Assembly (NCBI RefSeq): GCF_008634025.1
Contig: NZ_PDCM01000002.1
Coordinates: 1,860,001 to 1,924,000, forward strand
DNA from: Streptomyces albofaciens JCM 4342
GTDB lineage: Bacteria > Actinomycetota > Actinomycetes > Streptomycetales > Streptomycetaceae
Direction of reading: 5' to 3'
Length of the DNA stretch: 64,000 nt
Shown: piece after piece, positions 54,400 to 62,630 of the stretch
Layout of the letters: each line of letters opens with the position of its first letter
Position numbering within the stretch: the first letter of the stretch is position 1
Position numbers and translations under genes: made by a program
Notes under the pieces: model-generated
The model's database searches: none
What the model saw: only the letters and a program-made list of their open reading frames with translations
Told to the model about the DNA's origin: nothing

Positions 54400-56082
54400 A
54401 TGGCAGCCACCACTCATACGGTCACGAACCAGCCTCCGCCGCTGGTCGGGTACGACGTCTTCGCCGCCGACGCGGCGCTCACCGAGGGCGTCGAGCGGCA
54501 CGTCCCGTCCGCTCTCCGGGAGGAGGTACGGGGCGAACTGGGCGAGCTGGGCCGCGCGGCGGGCTCCGCGCACGCGCAGCGCTGGGGCGCGCTGGCCGAC
54601 GGCAATCCGCCCGTCCTGCGCACCCACGACCGCTACGGGCACCGGGTGGACGAGGTGGACTTCCACCCGGCGTGGCACCGGCTGCTGGGGCACGCCGTGT
54701 CGGCCGGGCTCACCGACGCCTGGTCGCGGCCGGCCGGGCACGTACGGCGTACGGCCGGGTTCCTGGTGTGGACGCAGGCCGAGGCGGGCCACGGCTGCCC
54801 GCTGTCGATGACGCACGCGGCGGTGCCGGCCCTGCGGGCGGACCCGGCACTGGCGGCGGAGTGGGAGCCGCTGCTGACCTCGCGGGTGTACGAGCCGGGG
54901 CTGCGGCCGGTGGCGGAGAAGCCGGGCGCGCTGGCCGGGATGGCGATGACGGAGAAGCAGGGCGGGAGCGACGTACGGGCGGTGACGACCGTCGCCGAGC
55001 CGCTGGCCGCCGATGGGGAGTATGTGCTGACGGGGCACAAGTGGTTCTGCTCGGCGCCGATGTCGGACGCGTTCCTGGTGCTGGCGCGGACGTCCGGGGG
55101 CGTGGGCGGAGGGCCGGACGGGGACGGGGACGGGCTCACCTGTTTCCTGCTCCCGCGGGTGCTGCCGGACGGCAGCCGCAACTCCTTCCGCATCCAGCGG
55201 CTCAAGGACAAGCTGGGCAACCGCTCGAACGCGTCGGCCGAGGTCGAGTTCGACGGCGCGACCTGGGCGCGGCGGGTCGGCGAGGAGGGGCGCGGGGTGG
55301 CGACGATCATCGAGATGGTCGCGGCGACCCGGCTGGACTGTGTGACGGGGTCGGCGGCGGTGATGCGGCAGGCGGTCGCGCAGGCGCTGCACCACACCGC
55401 GTACCGGCAGGCGTTCGGCAGGCCGCTGGCGGACCAGCCGCTGATGCGCAACGTCCTGGCGGACCTGGCGCTGGAGTCCGAGGCGGCGACGGCGCTGGCG
55501 CTGCGGCTGGCGGCGGCGTACGACGCGGACACCGAGCGGGAGCGCGCCTTCCTGCGGATGGCGGTCCCGGCGGCCAAGTACTGGGTGACCAAGCGCTGCA
55601 CCCCGGTGGCCGCCGAGGCGCTGGAGTGCCTGGGCGGCAACGGCTACGTGGAGGAGTCCGGCATGCCGCGGCTGCTGCGCGAGTCGCCGCTGAACTCCGT
55701 CTGGGAGGGGTCGGGCAGCATCCAGGCACTGGACGTGCTGCGGGCGCTGCGCCGCGAACCCGCGGCGCTGCACGCGTTCCTGACGGAGATCGGTACGGCA
55801 CGGGGCGCCGACCACCGCCTGGACGCCGCCATCAAAGAACTGCTCACGGAACTGGCCGACCTGGAGGGCATCGAGGCCCGCGCCCGGCGCCTGGCGGAGC
55901 GGATGGCGCTGGTGCTACAGGGTTCGCTGCTGGTCCGGTACGCGCCGTCCGAGGTCGCCGACGCGTTCTGCGCCTCGCGCCTGGGCACCGACCACGGCGC
56001 CTCGTTCGGCACCCTGCCGCCCACGCTCGGCCTGCGCGCCATCGTGGAGCGGGCGCGGCCGGTGGTGGACGGTCAGGGGTGA
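54400..56082 (+). CDS. AidB-like acyl-CoA dehydrogenase family protein
   Basis: A 560-residue flavoprotein of the AidB branch, shown by the N-terminal NQPPPLVGYDVFAADAALTEGVERH and the acyl-CoA dehydrogenase core (MAMTEKQGGSDVRA for FAD contact, TGHKWFCSAPMSD, CLGGNGYVEESGMPRLLRE). AidB is induced by alkylation damage in E. coli and may protect DNA or detoxify alkylating agents; real substrate use is unclear. Start ATG 54400 gives the family N-terminus but has no ribosome binding site and only 27 bases to the divergent gene, so leaderless translation is likely. The Ada-AlkA gene is 28 kb away, so no direct operon link. Confidence 0.88.
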   Translation: MAATTHTVTNQPPPLVGYDVFAADAALTEGVERHVPSALREEVRGELGELGRAAGSAHAQRWGALADGNPPVLRTHDRYGHRVDEVDFHPAWHRLLGHAVSAGLTDAWSRPAGHVRRTAGFLVWTQAEAGHGCPLSMTHAAVPALRADPALAAEWEPLLTSRVYEPGLRPVAEKPGALAGMAMTEKQGGSDVRAVTTVAEPLAADGEYVLTGHKWFCSAPMSDAFLVLARTSGGVGGGPDGDGDGLTCFLLPRVLPDGSRNSFRIQRLKDKLGNRSNASAEVEFDGATWARRVGEEGRGVATIIEMVAATRLDCVTGSAAVMRQAVAQALHHTAYRQAFGRPLADQPLMRNVLADLALESEAATALALRLAAAYDADTERERAFLRMAVPAAKYWVTKRCTPVAAEALECLGGNGYVEESGMPRLLRESPLNSVWEGSGSIQALDVLRALRREPAALHAFLTEIGTARGADHRLDAAIKELLTELADLEGIEARARRLAERMALVLQGSLLVRYAPSEVADAFCASRLGTDHGASFGTLPPTLGLRAIVERARPVVDGQG

Positions 56083-56183
56083 GGGCGGCGTGCCCGTTCC
56101 GCCGTACGGCCGGCCCCGTCGTGCGCCCGGCCCCCTCCTCGCCGTCCGTTGCGTCCGGCAGGGCCGGGGAAACCGGAGAAGGT

Positions 56184-56239
56184 GCGGTGGCGGGCCCCGA
56201 TCCCTGAGGAGGGGGGTGGGGTTCGAGGCCCGCCACCGC
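56184..56239. terminator. Long hairpin about 100 bases downstream of the aidB-like gene
   Basis: GCGGTGGCGGGCC (56184-56196) pairs perfectly with GGCCCGCCACCGC (56227-56239), 13 bp with a 30-base loop. No T-run follows. It may act as a factor-independent terminator of the kind seen in high-GC genomes, or as an RNA element. Confidence 0.45.
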
Positions 56240-56579
56240 TGTTGCGGGAATCGGTGCCGCGCCGACCCGGCACCGCTTCCCGGACTCGGACCGGCTCTTG
56301 GAGCCGGCCCTCAGGGCCTGTTCCCGCCCGTGTGCGCGGCGCCTCGATCGCCGCGGCGGAGTCCGCGGCCCCGGTCGCGGCCGCCGGAAGGTGACGGCAT
56401 CCGGCGGCCGGCGCCGGGGCGGGGCGGAGCGCCGTGGGGCCGCGCGGGGTGCGCGGCGCGGGCCGTACGGACGCCGTGCGCCGCATGCGCCACGGCGGCG
56501 CGAGGAGTGCTGTTCACCATGGCGCCGCCCCCTCTCCGTACTGCCGGTCACCTTCCTCGCCCCCGTCATACGCCACAAC

Positions 56580-56625
56580 AGTTGCAGCCCGTTGCAACCA
56601 ATTGGCGCAATCCCCCGTTCGGACC
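56580..56625. promoter_or_regulatory. TTGCA-repeat operator candidate upstream of the GAF regulator
   Basis: GTTGCAGCCCGTTGCAAC contains two GTTGCA half-sites, ten bases apart, the second inside the palindrome GTTGCAAC. CCAATTGG follows. The cluster lies about 60-100 bases before the regulator start and may be an autoregulatory site. Confidence 0.45.
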
Positions 56626-56682
56626 GGCCCGGTGGCGGCACCATGGGCGGCAACCGCGGACAGTGCACTACGGAGAGACAGC

Positions 56683-57963
56683 GTGAGCGACAGACCGATC
56701 GACATGGGTATCTGGTCGGCCCAGGAGATACGCGCGACCACGCGCCGGCTCGCCTCGGTCCGTGAGGCCGCGCTCTGCGGTGACCGGCCGGCCACCGCGC
56801 CCCGTGCGGTGATCTGCGAGTCCTGGCGCCGGGTGCTCGGCTCCGGCGTCGACCCGGAAAGGGACCGCAGGGAGCGCCCGCTGACCGTGGAGGAGCTGGA
56901 GCACCGGCGGCACAGCTCGCAGCTCGCGTCGCTGCTGCCGCTGTTCAACAGCGGTCTGCTGCCGGCCGTCGACGCCGCCCAGCAGATCATGGTCGTCACG
57001 GACGGCGAGGGCCGGGTGCTGTGGCGGGAGGGCTGTGCGGCGGTGCGGCGGATGGCCGACCGGCACGGCTTCGAGAAGGGCGCGGACTGGACCGAGGAGG
57101 TCGTCGGCACCAACGCCATCGGGACCGCGCTGGTGGCCCGCCGCCCCGTCCTGGTGCACACCACCGAGCACTTCGTCCGCACCCACCACCAGTGGACGTG
57201 CGCCGCGGCGCCGCTGCACGACCCGCGCGACGGGCGGCTGCTGGGCATCGTGGACGTGAGCGGCCCGGCGCACACCTTCCACCCCACCACCCTGTCGCTG
57301 GTCTCCGCGGTGGCCCGGCTCGCGGAGGGCGAGCTGCGCGAGCGGCACCACGGCGCGCTGGACCGGCTGCGGGCGAGCGCCGCCCCCGTACTGGCCCGGC
57401 TCGGCGGCCAGGCGCTGGCCGTGGACATGGACGGCTGGACGGCCGCGGTGACCGGGCTGGCCCCGCCGGACCGGGTCGCGCTCCCCAAGTCCCCCGAGGC
57501 CGGGCCGCTGTGGCTGCCGCGCTACGGCATGTGCACGCTGGAACCGCTGCCCGGCGGCTGGCTGATCCGCGTCGGCGGACCGCAGGGCGACGCGCCCCGG
57601 CCCAGCCGGGTGCTGCTGGACCTCAGCAGCCGCGCCCGGCCGGCGGTCACGGTCACCGGCCCGGCGGGCAGCTGGTCGCACGAGCTGAGCCCGCGCCACG
57701 CCGAGGTGCTGTTCGTGCTGGCGCACCGGCCGCAGGGGCGCAGCGCCGCCGACCTGGCGCAGGACCTGTTCGGGGACCGCGGCCGCACGGTGACGGTACG
57801 GGCCGAACTGTCGCGGCTGCGCCGCCACCTCGCGAGTGTGCTGGCACACCGCCCGTACCGCTTCGCCGACGGGGTGGACGTGGAGCTGCGCCTGCCGCCG
57901 CGCCCGGTGGACCTGCTGCCGCACTCGACGGCCCCGGCGGTGGTGGCGGCTCGGCACGGGTGA
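56683..57963 (+). CDS. GAF-domain transcriptional regulator (AcoR-like N-terminus)
   Basis: A 426-residue regulator. An N-terminal SWRR-containing segment and a GAF domain (VVTDGEGRVLWREGC, VVGTNAIGTALVARRPVLVHTTEHF, HPTTLSLVSAVARLAE) match the sensor part of acetoin/alcohol metabolism regulators of the AcoR type. The usual AAA+ ATPase and Fis domains are absent. Instead the C-terminus is a winged helix-like domain (ELSPRHAEVLFVLAHRPQGRSAADLAQDLFGDRGRTVTVRAELSRLRRHL). The GTG start follows GGAGAG. Such proteins in Streptomyces control alcohol or aldehyde oxidation genes, but none is adjacent. Confidence 0.8.
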   Translation: MSDRPIDMGIWSAQEIRATTRRLASVREAALCGDRPATAPRAVICESWRRVLGSGVDPERDRRERPLTVEELEHRRHSSQLASLLPLFNSGLLPAVDAAQQIMVVTDGEGRVLWREGCAAVRRMADRHGFEKGADWTEEVVGTNAIGTALVARRPVLVHTTEHFVRTHHQWTCAAAPLHDPRDGRLLGIVDVSGPAHTFHPTTLSLVSAVARLAEGELRERHHGALDRLRASAAPVLARLGGQALAVDMDGWTAAVTGLAPPDRVALPKSPEAGPLWLPRYGMCTLEPLPGGWLIRVGGPQGDAPRPSRVLLDLSSRARPAVTVTGPAGSWSHELSPRHAEVLFVLAHRPQGRSAADLAQDLFGDRGRTVTVRAELSRLRRHLASVLAHRPYRFADGVDVELRLPPRPVDLLPHSTAPAVVAARHG

Positions 57964-58292
57964 CCGTGGCGAGGTGACCGTGGCGCGGCGTGGGTGACCG
58001 TAGCGCGGCGGCCGGATCGCTAGGGGGCGTCCGGCCCGCGCACCGTCCGTCCGGTCCGCGCACCGTCCGTCCTGCCCGCGCGCCGCCCGTCCCCCGTGGA
58101 CCGCGCACCATCCGCCCCATAAATACAGTGCGGCCCCGCGCACCCTTCAGATACCCTCGTCCCGCTTCGAACATCAGCTCCCCAGGAGGACCGTCGCAGA
58201 ACGGGAGCGACCCACGCCACAGCGCGCGTGCGGCCAAGTGAGCGGGCGACACGACATTTCGCGATCGACCCTGCCCTCCTGGAGGACCTGTC
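57964..58292. other. 329-base gene-free stretch with short repeats
   Basis: No gene is seen. GGTGACCGTGGCG-like words occur three times right after the regulator stop (57958-58010). A 20-base imperfect unit resembling GTCCGTCCGGTCCGCGCACC repeats about four times to 58110. The promoter of the following gene is presumably between 58140 and 58290. Confidence 0.55.
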
Positions 58293-59144
58293 ATGTCTGT
58301 CGGCCTCGGCCTGCCCATCGGCGACCCCGCAACCCTGCTGACCTGGGCCCGGCGCGCCGACGCCGCCCCGTTCCGCAGCATCGCGCTGCTCGACCGGCTG
58401 GTGTACGGCAACCCCGAACCGCTGATCACCCTGGCCGCCCTCGCCGGCGCCACCTCCCGCGTCCGGCTGCAGACCGAGGTGCTGCTCGCGCCGCTGCACC
58501 GCACCGCGCTGCTCGCCAAGCAGGCCGCCACGCTCGACCTGCTGTCCGACGCCCGCTTCACGCTCGGCATCGGGCTGGGCGGACGCGCGGACGACTACGC
58601 GGCGGTGGGCGTCGACCAGCGCACCCGCGGCCGGCGGCTGGACGGGCAGATGGCCCGGCTGCGGTCCCTGTGGGCCGGTGAGCCGTACGGCGCGGACGTC
58701 GGCCCGATCGGCCCGGCCCCGGCCCGCGCCGGCGGCCCGGAGGTCCTGTTCGGCGGCTTCGTACCGGCCGTGGTCCGGCGGGTGGCCCGCTGGGGCGACG
58801 GCTTCCTCGGCGCGGCGCTGCCCGCGCCGATGATGGACGGGCTGTTCCGCGAGGTGGAGGCGGCCTGGGACGAGGCGGGGCGGCCCGGCCGCCCGCGGCT
58901 GGTCGCCCAGGTGAACGTGGCGCTCGGCCCGGAGGCCGTCCTCGACGAGGCCCGGCGCGAGGCGCGCGCGTACTACGGTCCGTTCGAGTACACCGACCAC
59001 GTCGTGAACGGCCTGCTCACCACGGAACGGCAGCTCCGCGACGCGGTGGCCGCCTTCCGCGCGATCGGCGCCGACGAGGTCATGCTCTACTGCTGGGCCA
59101 CCGACCCGGACCAGGTGGACCGCATCGCGGACGCGGTGCTGTGA
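58293..59144 (+). CDS. LLM-class oxidoreductase, probable F420 dependence
   Basis: A 283-residue luciferase-like protein, shorter than the one at 29158. It has LGLPIGDPATLLTWARRAD at the start, LAALAGATSRVRLQTEVLLAPLHRTALLAKQAATLDLLSDARFTLGIGLGGRADDYAAVG in the middle, and a C-terminal HVVNGLLTTERQLRDAV segment. Substrate unknown. The ATG is behind GGAGG. Its last 65 bases overlap the convergent hypothetical gene. Confidence 0.85.
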   Translation: MSVGLGLPIGDPATLLTWARRADAAPFRSIALLDRLVYGNPEPLITLAALAGATSRVRLQTEVLLAPLHRTALLAKQAATLDLLSDARFTLGIGLGGRADDYAAVGVDQRTRGRRLDGQMARLRSLWAGEPYGADVGPIGPAPARAGGPEVLFGGFVPAVVRRVARWGDGFLGAALPAPMMDGLFREVEAAWDEAGRPGRPRLVAQVNVALGPEAVLDEARREARAYYGPFEYTDHVVNGLLTTERQLRDAVAAFRAIGADEVMLYCWATDPDQVDRIADAVL

Positions 59145-59634
59145 TCCGTCCGGGCCGCGCGGGAGCTGCCGCGCGGCCCGGGCCTGGGCGCGGTCGGCCG
59201 AGAGCGGGGTGCGCGAGGTCCAGCGTCAGCCGGTTTCCCCAGTCGTTGGTGAAGACGGCGCTCGTGCCCTCGTACCGCACGCCGACGAACGGGTTGGAGC
59301 GGAACATCACGGCGACCCACCGCACCGAGCGGCCGGCGTCGAGACGGGCGAGGTGGCCGATGTTGCCCATTCCGCCGCCACCGCCGGTCAGCCACCCCGT
59401 CCCGTCCGGCAGCGGGCTCTCGAAGAAGGTGTCCACCTCGTCGGCACCGTGTTCCTCGACGGCCCGGGCGACATCGAACGGTCCCCCGATACGGAACGGG
59501 ACCGGCTGCCCGGCATCCGGGTGGTAGGCCCCCGGACCTTCGACGTACAGTTCCGAGCCGGTGTCGTCCGGCCGGTACAGCCCGTCGCGGCCCGGCATCT
59601 CCCCGGCGCGCCAGAGTTCCTCGACCCGGCCCAT
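59080..59634 (-). CDS. Hypothetical protein with an out-of-place C-terminal tail
   Basis: A 184-residue protein not recognised. The body (to about residue 140) is balanced in composition, with segments like VRWVAVMFRSNPFVGVRYEGTSAVFTNDWGNRLTLDLA, and looks like a small soluble fold. The remaining tail (ALGRPRPGPGRAAAPARPGRITAPRPRCGP) is Pro/Arg-rich and partly antisense to the LLM gene, suggesting that the natural stop was lost. It is divergent from the GNAT gene across 45 bases. No function can be assigned. Confidence 0.65.
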   Translation of the reverse strand: MGRVEELWRAGEMPGRDGLYRPDDTGSELYVEGPGAYHPDAGQPVPFRIGGPFDVARAVEEHGADEVDTFFESPLPDGTGWLTGGGGGMGNIGHLARLDAGRSVRWVAVMFRSNPFVGVRYEGTSAVFTNDWGNRLTLDLAHPALGRPRPGPGRAAAPARPGRITAPRPRCGPPGPGRWPSSRA

Positions 59635-59679
59635 GCCCCGTCCCCCGTCCTCGCGTCGGGCCTGTGATGTGCTGCCCCC

Positions 59680-60246
59680 ATGACCATCACCGTAACGACC
59701 TGGCACCTCGAACAGACCGCCCCCGGCGACCTCGCCCCGGCCACCGCTCCCCCGGCGGAGCAGCGGGTGGAGATCGTCCGTGCGGAGGTGGCGTCGCCTG
59801 AATTCAGCCGGTTCCTGTACGCCTCCGTCGGCGGGGACATCGCGTGGACGGACCGGCTGGGGTGGTCGCCCGCGCGGTGGCGGGAGTTCCTGGAACGGCC
59901 CGGGGTGGAGACCTGGGTGGCGTACGAGCGGGGGACGCCGGCCGGGTACATCGAGCTGGACGCGCAGCCCGAAGGCGTCGTGGAGATCAGCTACTTCGGG
60001 CTGCTGCCGGCGTTCCGCGGCCGCCGCATAGGGGGGCACCTGCTGGCGTACGGTACGGCGCGCGCCTGGGACCTGGCCGGGCGGTGGCCGGAGCGGGCGA
60101 AGACGCGGCGGGTGTGGGTGCACACGTGCAGCCAGGACGGTCCGCACGCGCTGGAGAACTACCGCAGGCGCGGCTTCCGGGTGTTCGCGACCGAGGTGAC
60201 CGAGGAGCCGGAGGCGCCCGCTCCGGGCCCGTGGCCGGGCGTCTGA
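59680..60246 (+). CDS. GNAT-family N-acetyltransferase
   Basis: A 188-residue GNAT. The acetyl-CoA pyrophosphate loop is LLPAFRGRRIGGHLLAYGTARAWDL (R/Q-x-x-G-x-G/A). VEISYFGLLP is the preceding strand, and the C-terminal NYRRRGFRVFATEV is the usual last motif (NaxxLYxKxGF). The substrate is unknown. The ATG lies 45 bases from the divergent hypothetical gene. A hairpin at 60329-60359 probably ends its transcript. Confidence 0.88.
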   Translation: MTITVTTWHLEQTAPGDLAPATAPPAEQRVEIVRAEVASPEFSRFLYASVGGDIAWTDRLGWSPARWREFLERPGVETWVAYERGTPAGYIELDAQPEGVVEISYFGLLPAFRGRRIGGHLLAYGTARAWDLAGRWPERAKTRRVWVHTCSQDGPHALENYRRRGFRVFATEVTEEPEAPAPGPWPGV

Positions 60247-60328
60247 GCGGAAGCGGGGCCTCCGGGCGCAGAAGGGCTTTCCGGCGGAAGAGGACCTCCT
60301 GACGGGCAGGTACCTCCCGGCCAAAAGG

Positions 60329-60359
60329 GGGAGGGCGGGGTCCGGAGGCCCGCCCTCCC
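60329..60359. terminator. 11-bp hairpin after the GNAT gene
   Basis: GGGAGGGCGGG (60329-60339) pairs with CCCGCCCTCCC (60349-60359) around a 9-base loop, 80 bases after the GNAT stop. There is no T-run, as often for Streptomyces terminators. Confidence 0.65.
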
Positions 60360-60364
60360 ATGGC

Positions 60365-60378
60365 GTGACCGGCGTCAC
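60365..60378. promoter_or_regulatory. Crp-like dyad upstream of the sulfate-reduction operon
   Basis: GTGACCGGCGTCAC fits the half-site pattern GTG-N6-GNCAC reported for Streptomyces Crp. It lies about 80 bases before the leader peptide. A sulfur-regulator site is an equal possibility. Confidence 0.4.
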
Positions 60379-60460
60379 ATCGTCTCGCCCTGCGGGACGG
60401 CCCAGTCCACACTCCGGACGGCGGTGGACTGGCTCAAGAGCGCCATGACACGCTTCCGTC

Positions 60461-60544
60461 ATGTCTACAGCTGGAATTGCCTTGGTGAGTCGGCGGCACG
60501 TCGACCTCGGCCGCATGTCCAGCGCCATCTGTCCGGCGGGCTGA
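60461..60544 (+). CDS. 27-residue cysteine-type leader peptide of the sulfate-reduction operon
   Basis: A short ORF whose second half reads RRHVDLGRMSSAICPAG. The HVDLxR...SAIC pattern is that of actinobacterial putative leader peptides found upstream of sulfur-assimilation genes. The conserved Cys codon (TGT) near the end would stall or slow ribosomes when cysteinyl-tRNA is scarce; cysteine-responsive attenuation of this type has been shown in mycobacteria. It ends 194 bases before the sulfite reductase start. ATG 60461 has no strong ribosome binding site. Internal GTG 60485 is an alternative. Confidence 0.85.
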   Translation: MSTAGIALVSRRHVDLGRMSSAICPAG

Positions 60545-60738
60545 CAGTCTCAGCAACGTCGCTCCTTTTCGCCGTCCCCACCGCCGCGGACGCGCGGGCA
60601 CCCTGTTCCGACCTGCCCCGGACACCCTTGCACCGGCACCTCGCACCGCTCTGCGACGAGGCACGTCTTCGCAGGTCAGCGCGGGGCTGCCGCTGCCCGC
60701 TCCCGCCCTCACCGAGCCGCCCAGAAGGACGTACCGCC

Positions 60739-62436
60739 ATGGCCGCCACCTCCGATCGACCCAGCCCCGCCACGACCCGCCGCAAGGCCGGACGCCACCG
60801 CGGGGAAGGGCAGTGGGCCGTAGGTCACTTCACGCCGCTGAACGGCAACGAGCAGTTCAAGAAGGACGACGACGGTCTCAATGTGCGGACACGCATTGAG
60901 ACGATCTACGCGAAGACGGGCTTCGCCTCCATCGACCCCAACGACCTGCGCGGCCGGATGCGCTGGTGGGGCCTGTACACCCAGCGCAAGCCCGGGATCG
61001 ACGGCGGCAAGACCGCGGTCCTGGAGCCCGAGGAGCTGGAGGACGAGCACTTCATGCTGCGGGTGCGCGTCGACGGCGGGCGGCTGAGCGTCGCGCAGCT
61101 GCGGGCCATCGGCGAGATCTCCCAGGAGTACGCGCGCGGCACCGCGGACATCACCGACCGGCAGAACATCCAGCTGCACTGGATCCGCATCGAGGACGTC
61201 CCGGCGATCTGGGAGAAGCTGGAGTCGGTGGGCCTGTCGACGACCGAGGCGTGCGGCGACTGCCCCCGCGTCATCATCGGCTCGCCGGTCGCCGGGATCG
61301 CGGCCGACGAGATCATCGACGGCTCGTCCGCGATCGAGGAGATCGAGCGGCGCTTCATCGGCAGCAAGGAGTTCTCCAACCTGCCGCGCAAGTTCAAGAC
61401 GGCGATCTCCGGGTCGCCGGTGCAGGACGTGGTCCACGAGATCAACGACGTCGCCTTCGTGGGCGTCGAGCACCCCGAGCACGGCCCCGGCTTCGACCTG
61501 TGGGTGGGCGGCGGCCTGTCCACCAACCCGCGGCTCGGTGAACGCCTGGGCGCCTGGGTGCCGTTGGCGGAGGTGCCCGACGCCTGGGCCGGTGTCGTGG
61601 GGATCTTCCGCGACTACGGCTACCGGCGGCTGCGCAACCGCGCCCGGCTGAAGTTCCTGATGGCGGACTGGGGCCCGGAGAAGTTCCGGCAGGTGCTGGA
61701 GGACGAGTACCTCAAGCGGAAGCTGCTCGACGGCCCGGCGCCGGCCGAGCCCAGCAGCCGCTGGCGCGACCACATCGGTGTGCACCGCCAGAAGGACGGC
61801 CGGTTCTACGTGGGCTTCGCGCCGCGCGTCGGCCGGGTGGACGGCGCCACCCTCGTCAAGGTCGCCGAACTGGCCGCGGCGCACGGCTCGGACCGGCTGA
61901 ACACCACCGTCGAGCAGAAGATGATCATCCTCGATGTGGCCGAGGACCAGGTCGAGCCGCTGGTCGCGGGGCTGGAGGCGCTGGACTTCCAGGTCCGTCC
62001 GTCGCCCTTCCGACGCGGCACGATGGCCTGCACCGGCATCGAGTTCTGCAAGCTGGCGATCGTCGAGACCAAGGGCCGCGGTGCCGCGCTCATCGACGAA
62101 CTGGAGCGCCGGATGCCGGACTTCGAGGAGCCGATCACCATCAACCTCAACGGCTGCCCGAACGCCTGCGCCCGCATCCAGACCGCGGACATCGGCCTCA
62201 AGGGCCAGCTGGTGCTGGACGCCGACGGCAACCAGGTCGAGGGCTACCAGGTGCACCTCGGCGGCGCGCTCGGCCTCCAGGCGGGCTTCGGCCGCAAGGT
62301 CCGCGGCCTGAAGGTCACCGCGGCGGAGCTGCCGGACTACGTGGAGCGGGTGCTGACCAACTTTCAGGAGCAGCGCGAGGAGGGCGAGCGGTTCGCCACC
62401 TGGGCCGCCCGCGCGGACGAGGGAGCGCTGAAGTGA
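60739..62436 (+). CDS. sir: Ferredoxin-dependent sulfite reductase (nitrite/sulfite reductase family)
   Basis: A 565-residue sirohaem/[4Fe-4S] enzyme that reduces sulfite to sulfide with ferredoxin. Cluster/sirohaem cysteines are in the C-terminal repeat: CTGIEFCKLA (C-x5-C) and NLNGCPNACARIQ (C-x3-C). The half-domain signatures DITDRQNIQLHWI and CGDCPRVIIG also fit. Two ferredoxin-like half-domains are visible (residues about 60-180 and 370-440). The cysH/cysC neighbours favour sulfite over nitrite. ATG 60739 lies after AGAAGGA. Expression is probably controlled by the leader peptide at 60461. Confidence 0.9.
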   Translation: MAATSDRPSPATTRRKAGRHRGEGQWAVGHFTPLNGNEQFKKDDDGLNVRTRIETIYAKTGFASIDPNDLRGRMRWWGLYTQRKPGIDGGKTAVLEPEELEDEHFMLRVRVDGGRLSVAQLRAIGEISQEYARGTADITDRQNIQLHWIRIEDVPAIWEKLESVGLSTTEACGDCPRVIIGSPVAGIAADEIIDGSSAIEEIERRFIGSKEFSNLPRKFKTAISGSPVQDVVHEINDVAFVGVEHPEHGPGFDLWVGGGLSTNPRLGERLGAWVPLAEVPDAWAGVVGIFRDYGYRRLRNRARLKFLMADWGPEKFRQVLEDEYLKRKLLDGPAPAEPSSRWRDHIGVHRQKDGRFYVGFAPRVGRVDGATLVKVAELAAAHGSDRLNTTVEQKMIILDVAEDQVEPLVAGLEALDFQVRPSPFRRGTMACTGIEFCKLAIVETKGRGAALIDELERRMPDFEEPITINLNGCPNACARIQTADIGLKGQLVLDADGNQVEGYQVHLGGALGLQAGFGRKVRGLKVTAAELPDYVERVLTNFQEQREEGERFATWAARADEGALK

Positions 62437-62630
62437 GCGAGCGGGCCGCGCCGTTCTACTGCCCGTACTGCGGGGACGAGGACCTGCGCCCTTCCGGAGA
62501 AGGGCACGGTGCGTGGGAATGCGGGGCGTGCAACCGCGCGTTCCGGCTCTCGTTCCTCGGACTGCTGGCCAAGGGCGTCACCGCCCCGGCCGGGCAGGCA
62601 GCCAACCGCCAAGGGGGCAGCGAGATATGA
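62433..62630 (+). CDS. Small zinc-ribbon protein of the sulfate-reduction operon
   Basis: A 65-residue protein with two CxxC pairs, FYCPYCGDEDLRPSGEGHGAWECGACNRAFRLSFLGL, a zinc-ribbon. It is tightly coupled: GTG overlaps the sulfite reductase stop (GTGA), and its own stop overlaps cysH (ATGA). A role in supplying iron-sulfur or in redox partnering of sulfite reductase or APS reductase is plausible from the position alone. Confidence 0.85.
   Translation: MSERAAPFYCPYCGDEDLRPSGEGHGAWECGACNRAFRLSFLGLLAKGVTAPAGQAANRQGGSEI

Larger units (their letters stand above)
56083..56682. other. 600-base gene-free stretch
   Basis: No convincing ORF. It contains a 13-bp hairpin near 56184-56239 and, close to the end, repeated TTGCA words (56590-56609), described separately. 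The middle is G/C-rich with no coding bias. It could hide a small RNA, but I cannot show one. Confidence 0.5.

Noticed and set aside
56215..56240. tRNA-like GGTTCGAGGCCC in the long spacer
   Set aside because: T-stem has two mismatches and no cloverleaf can be drawn; the sequence is better explained by the 13-bp hairpin.
58140..58290. Leader peptide before the second LLM oxidoreductase gene
   Set aside because: AGGAGG near 58181-58186 has no start codon at suitable distance and no conserved peptide pattern.
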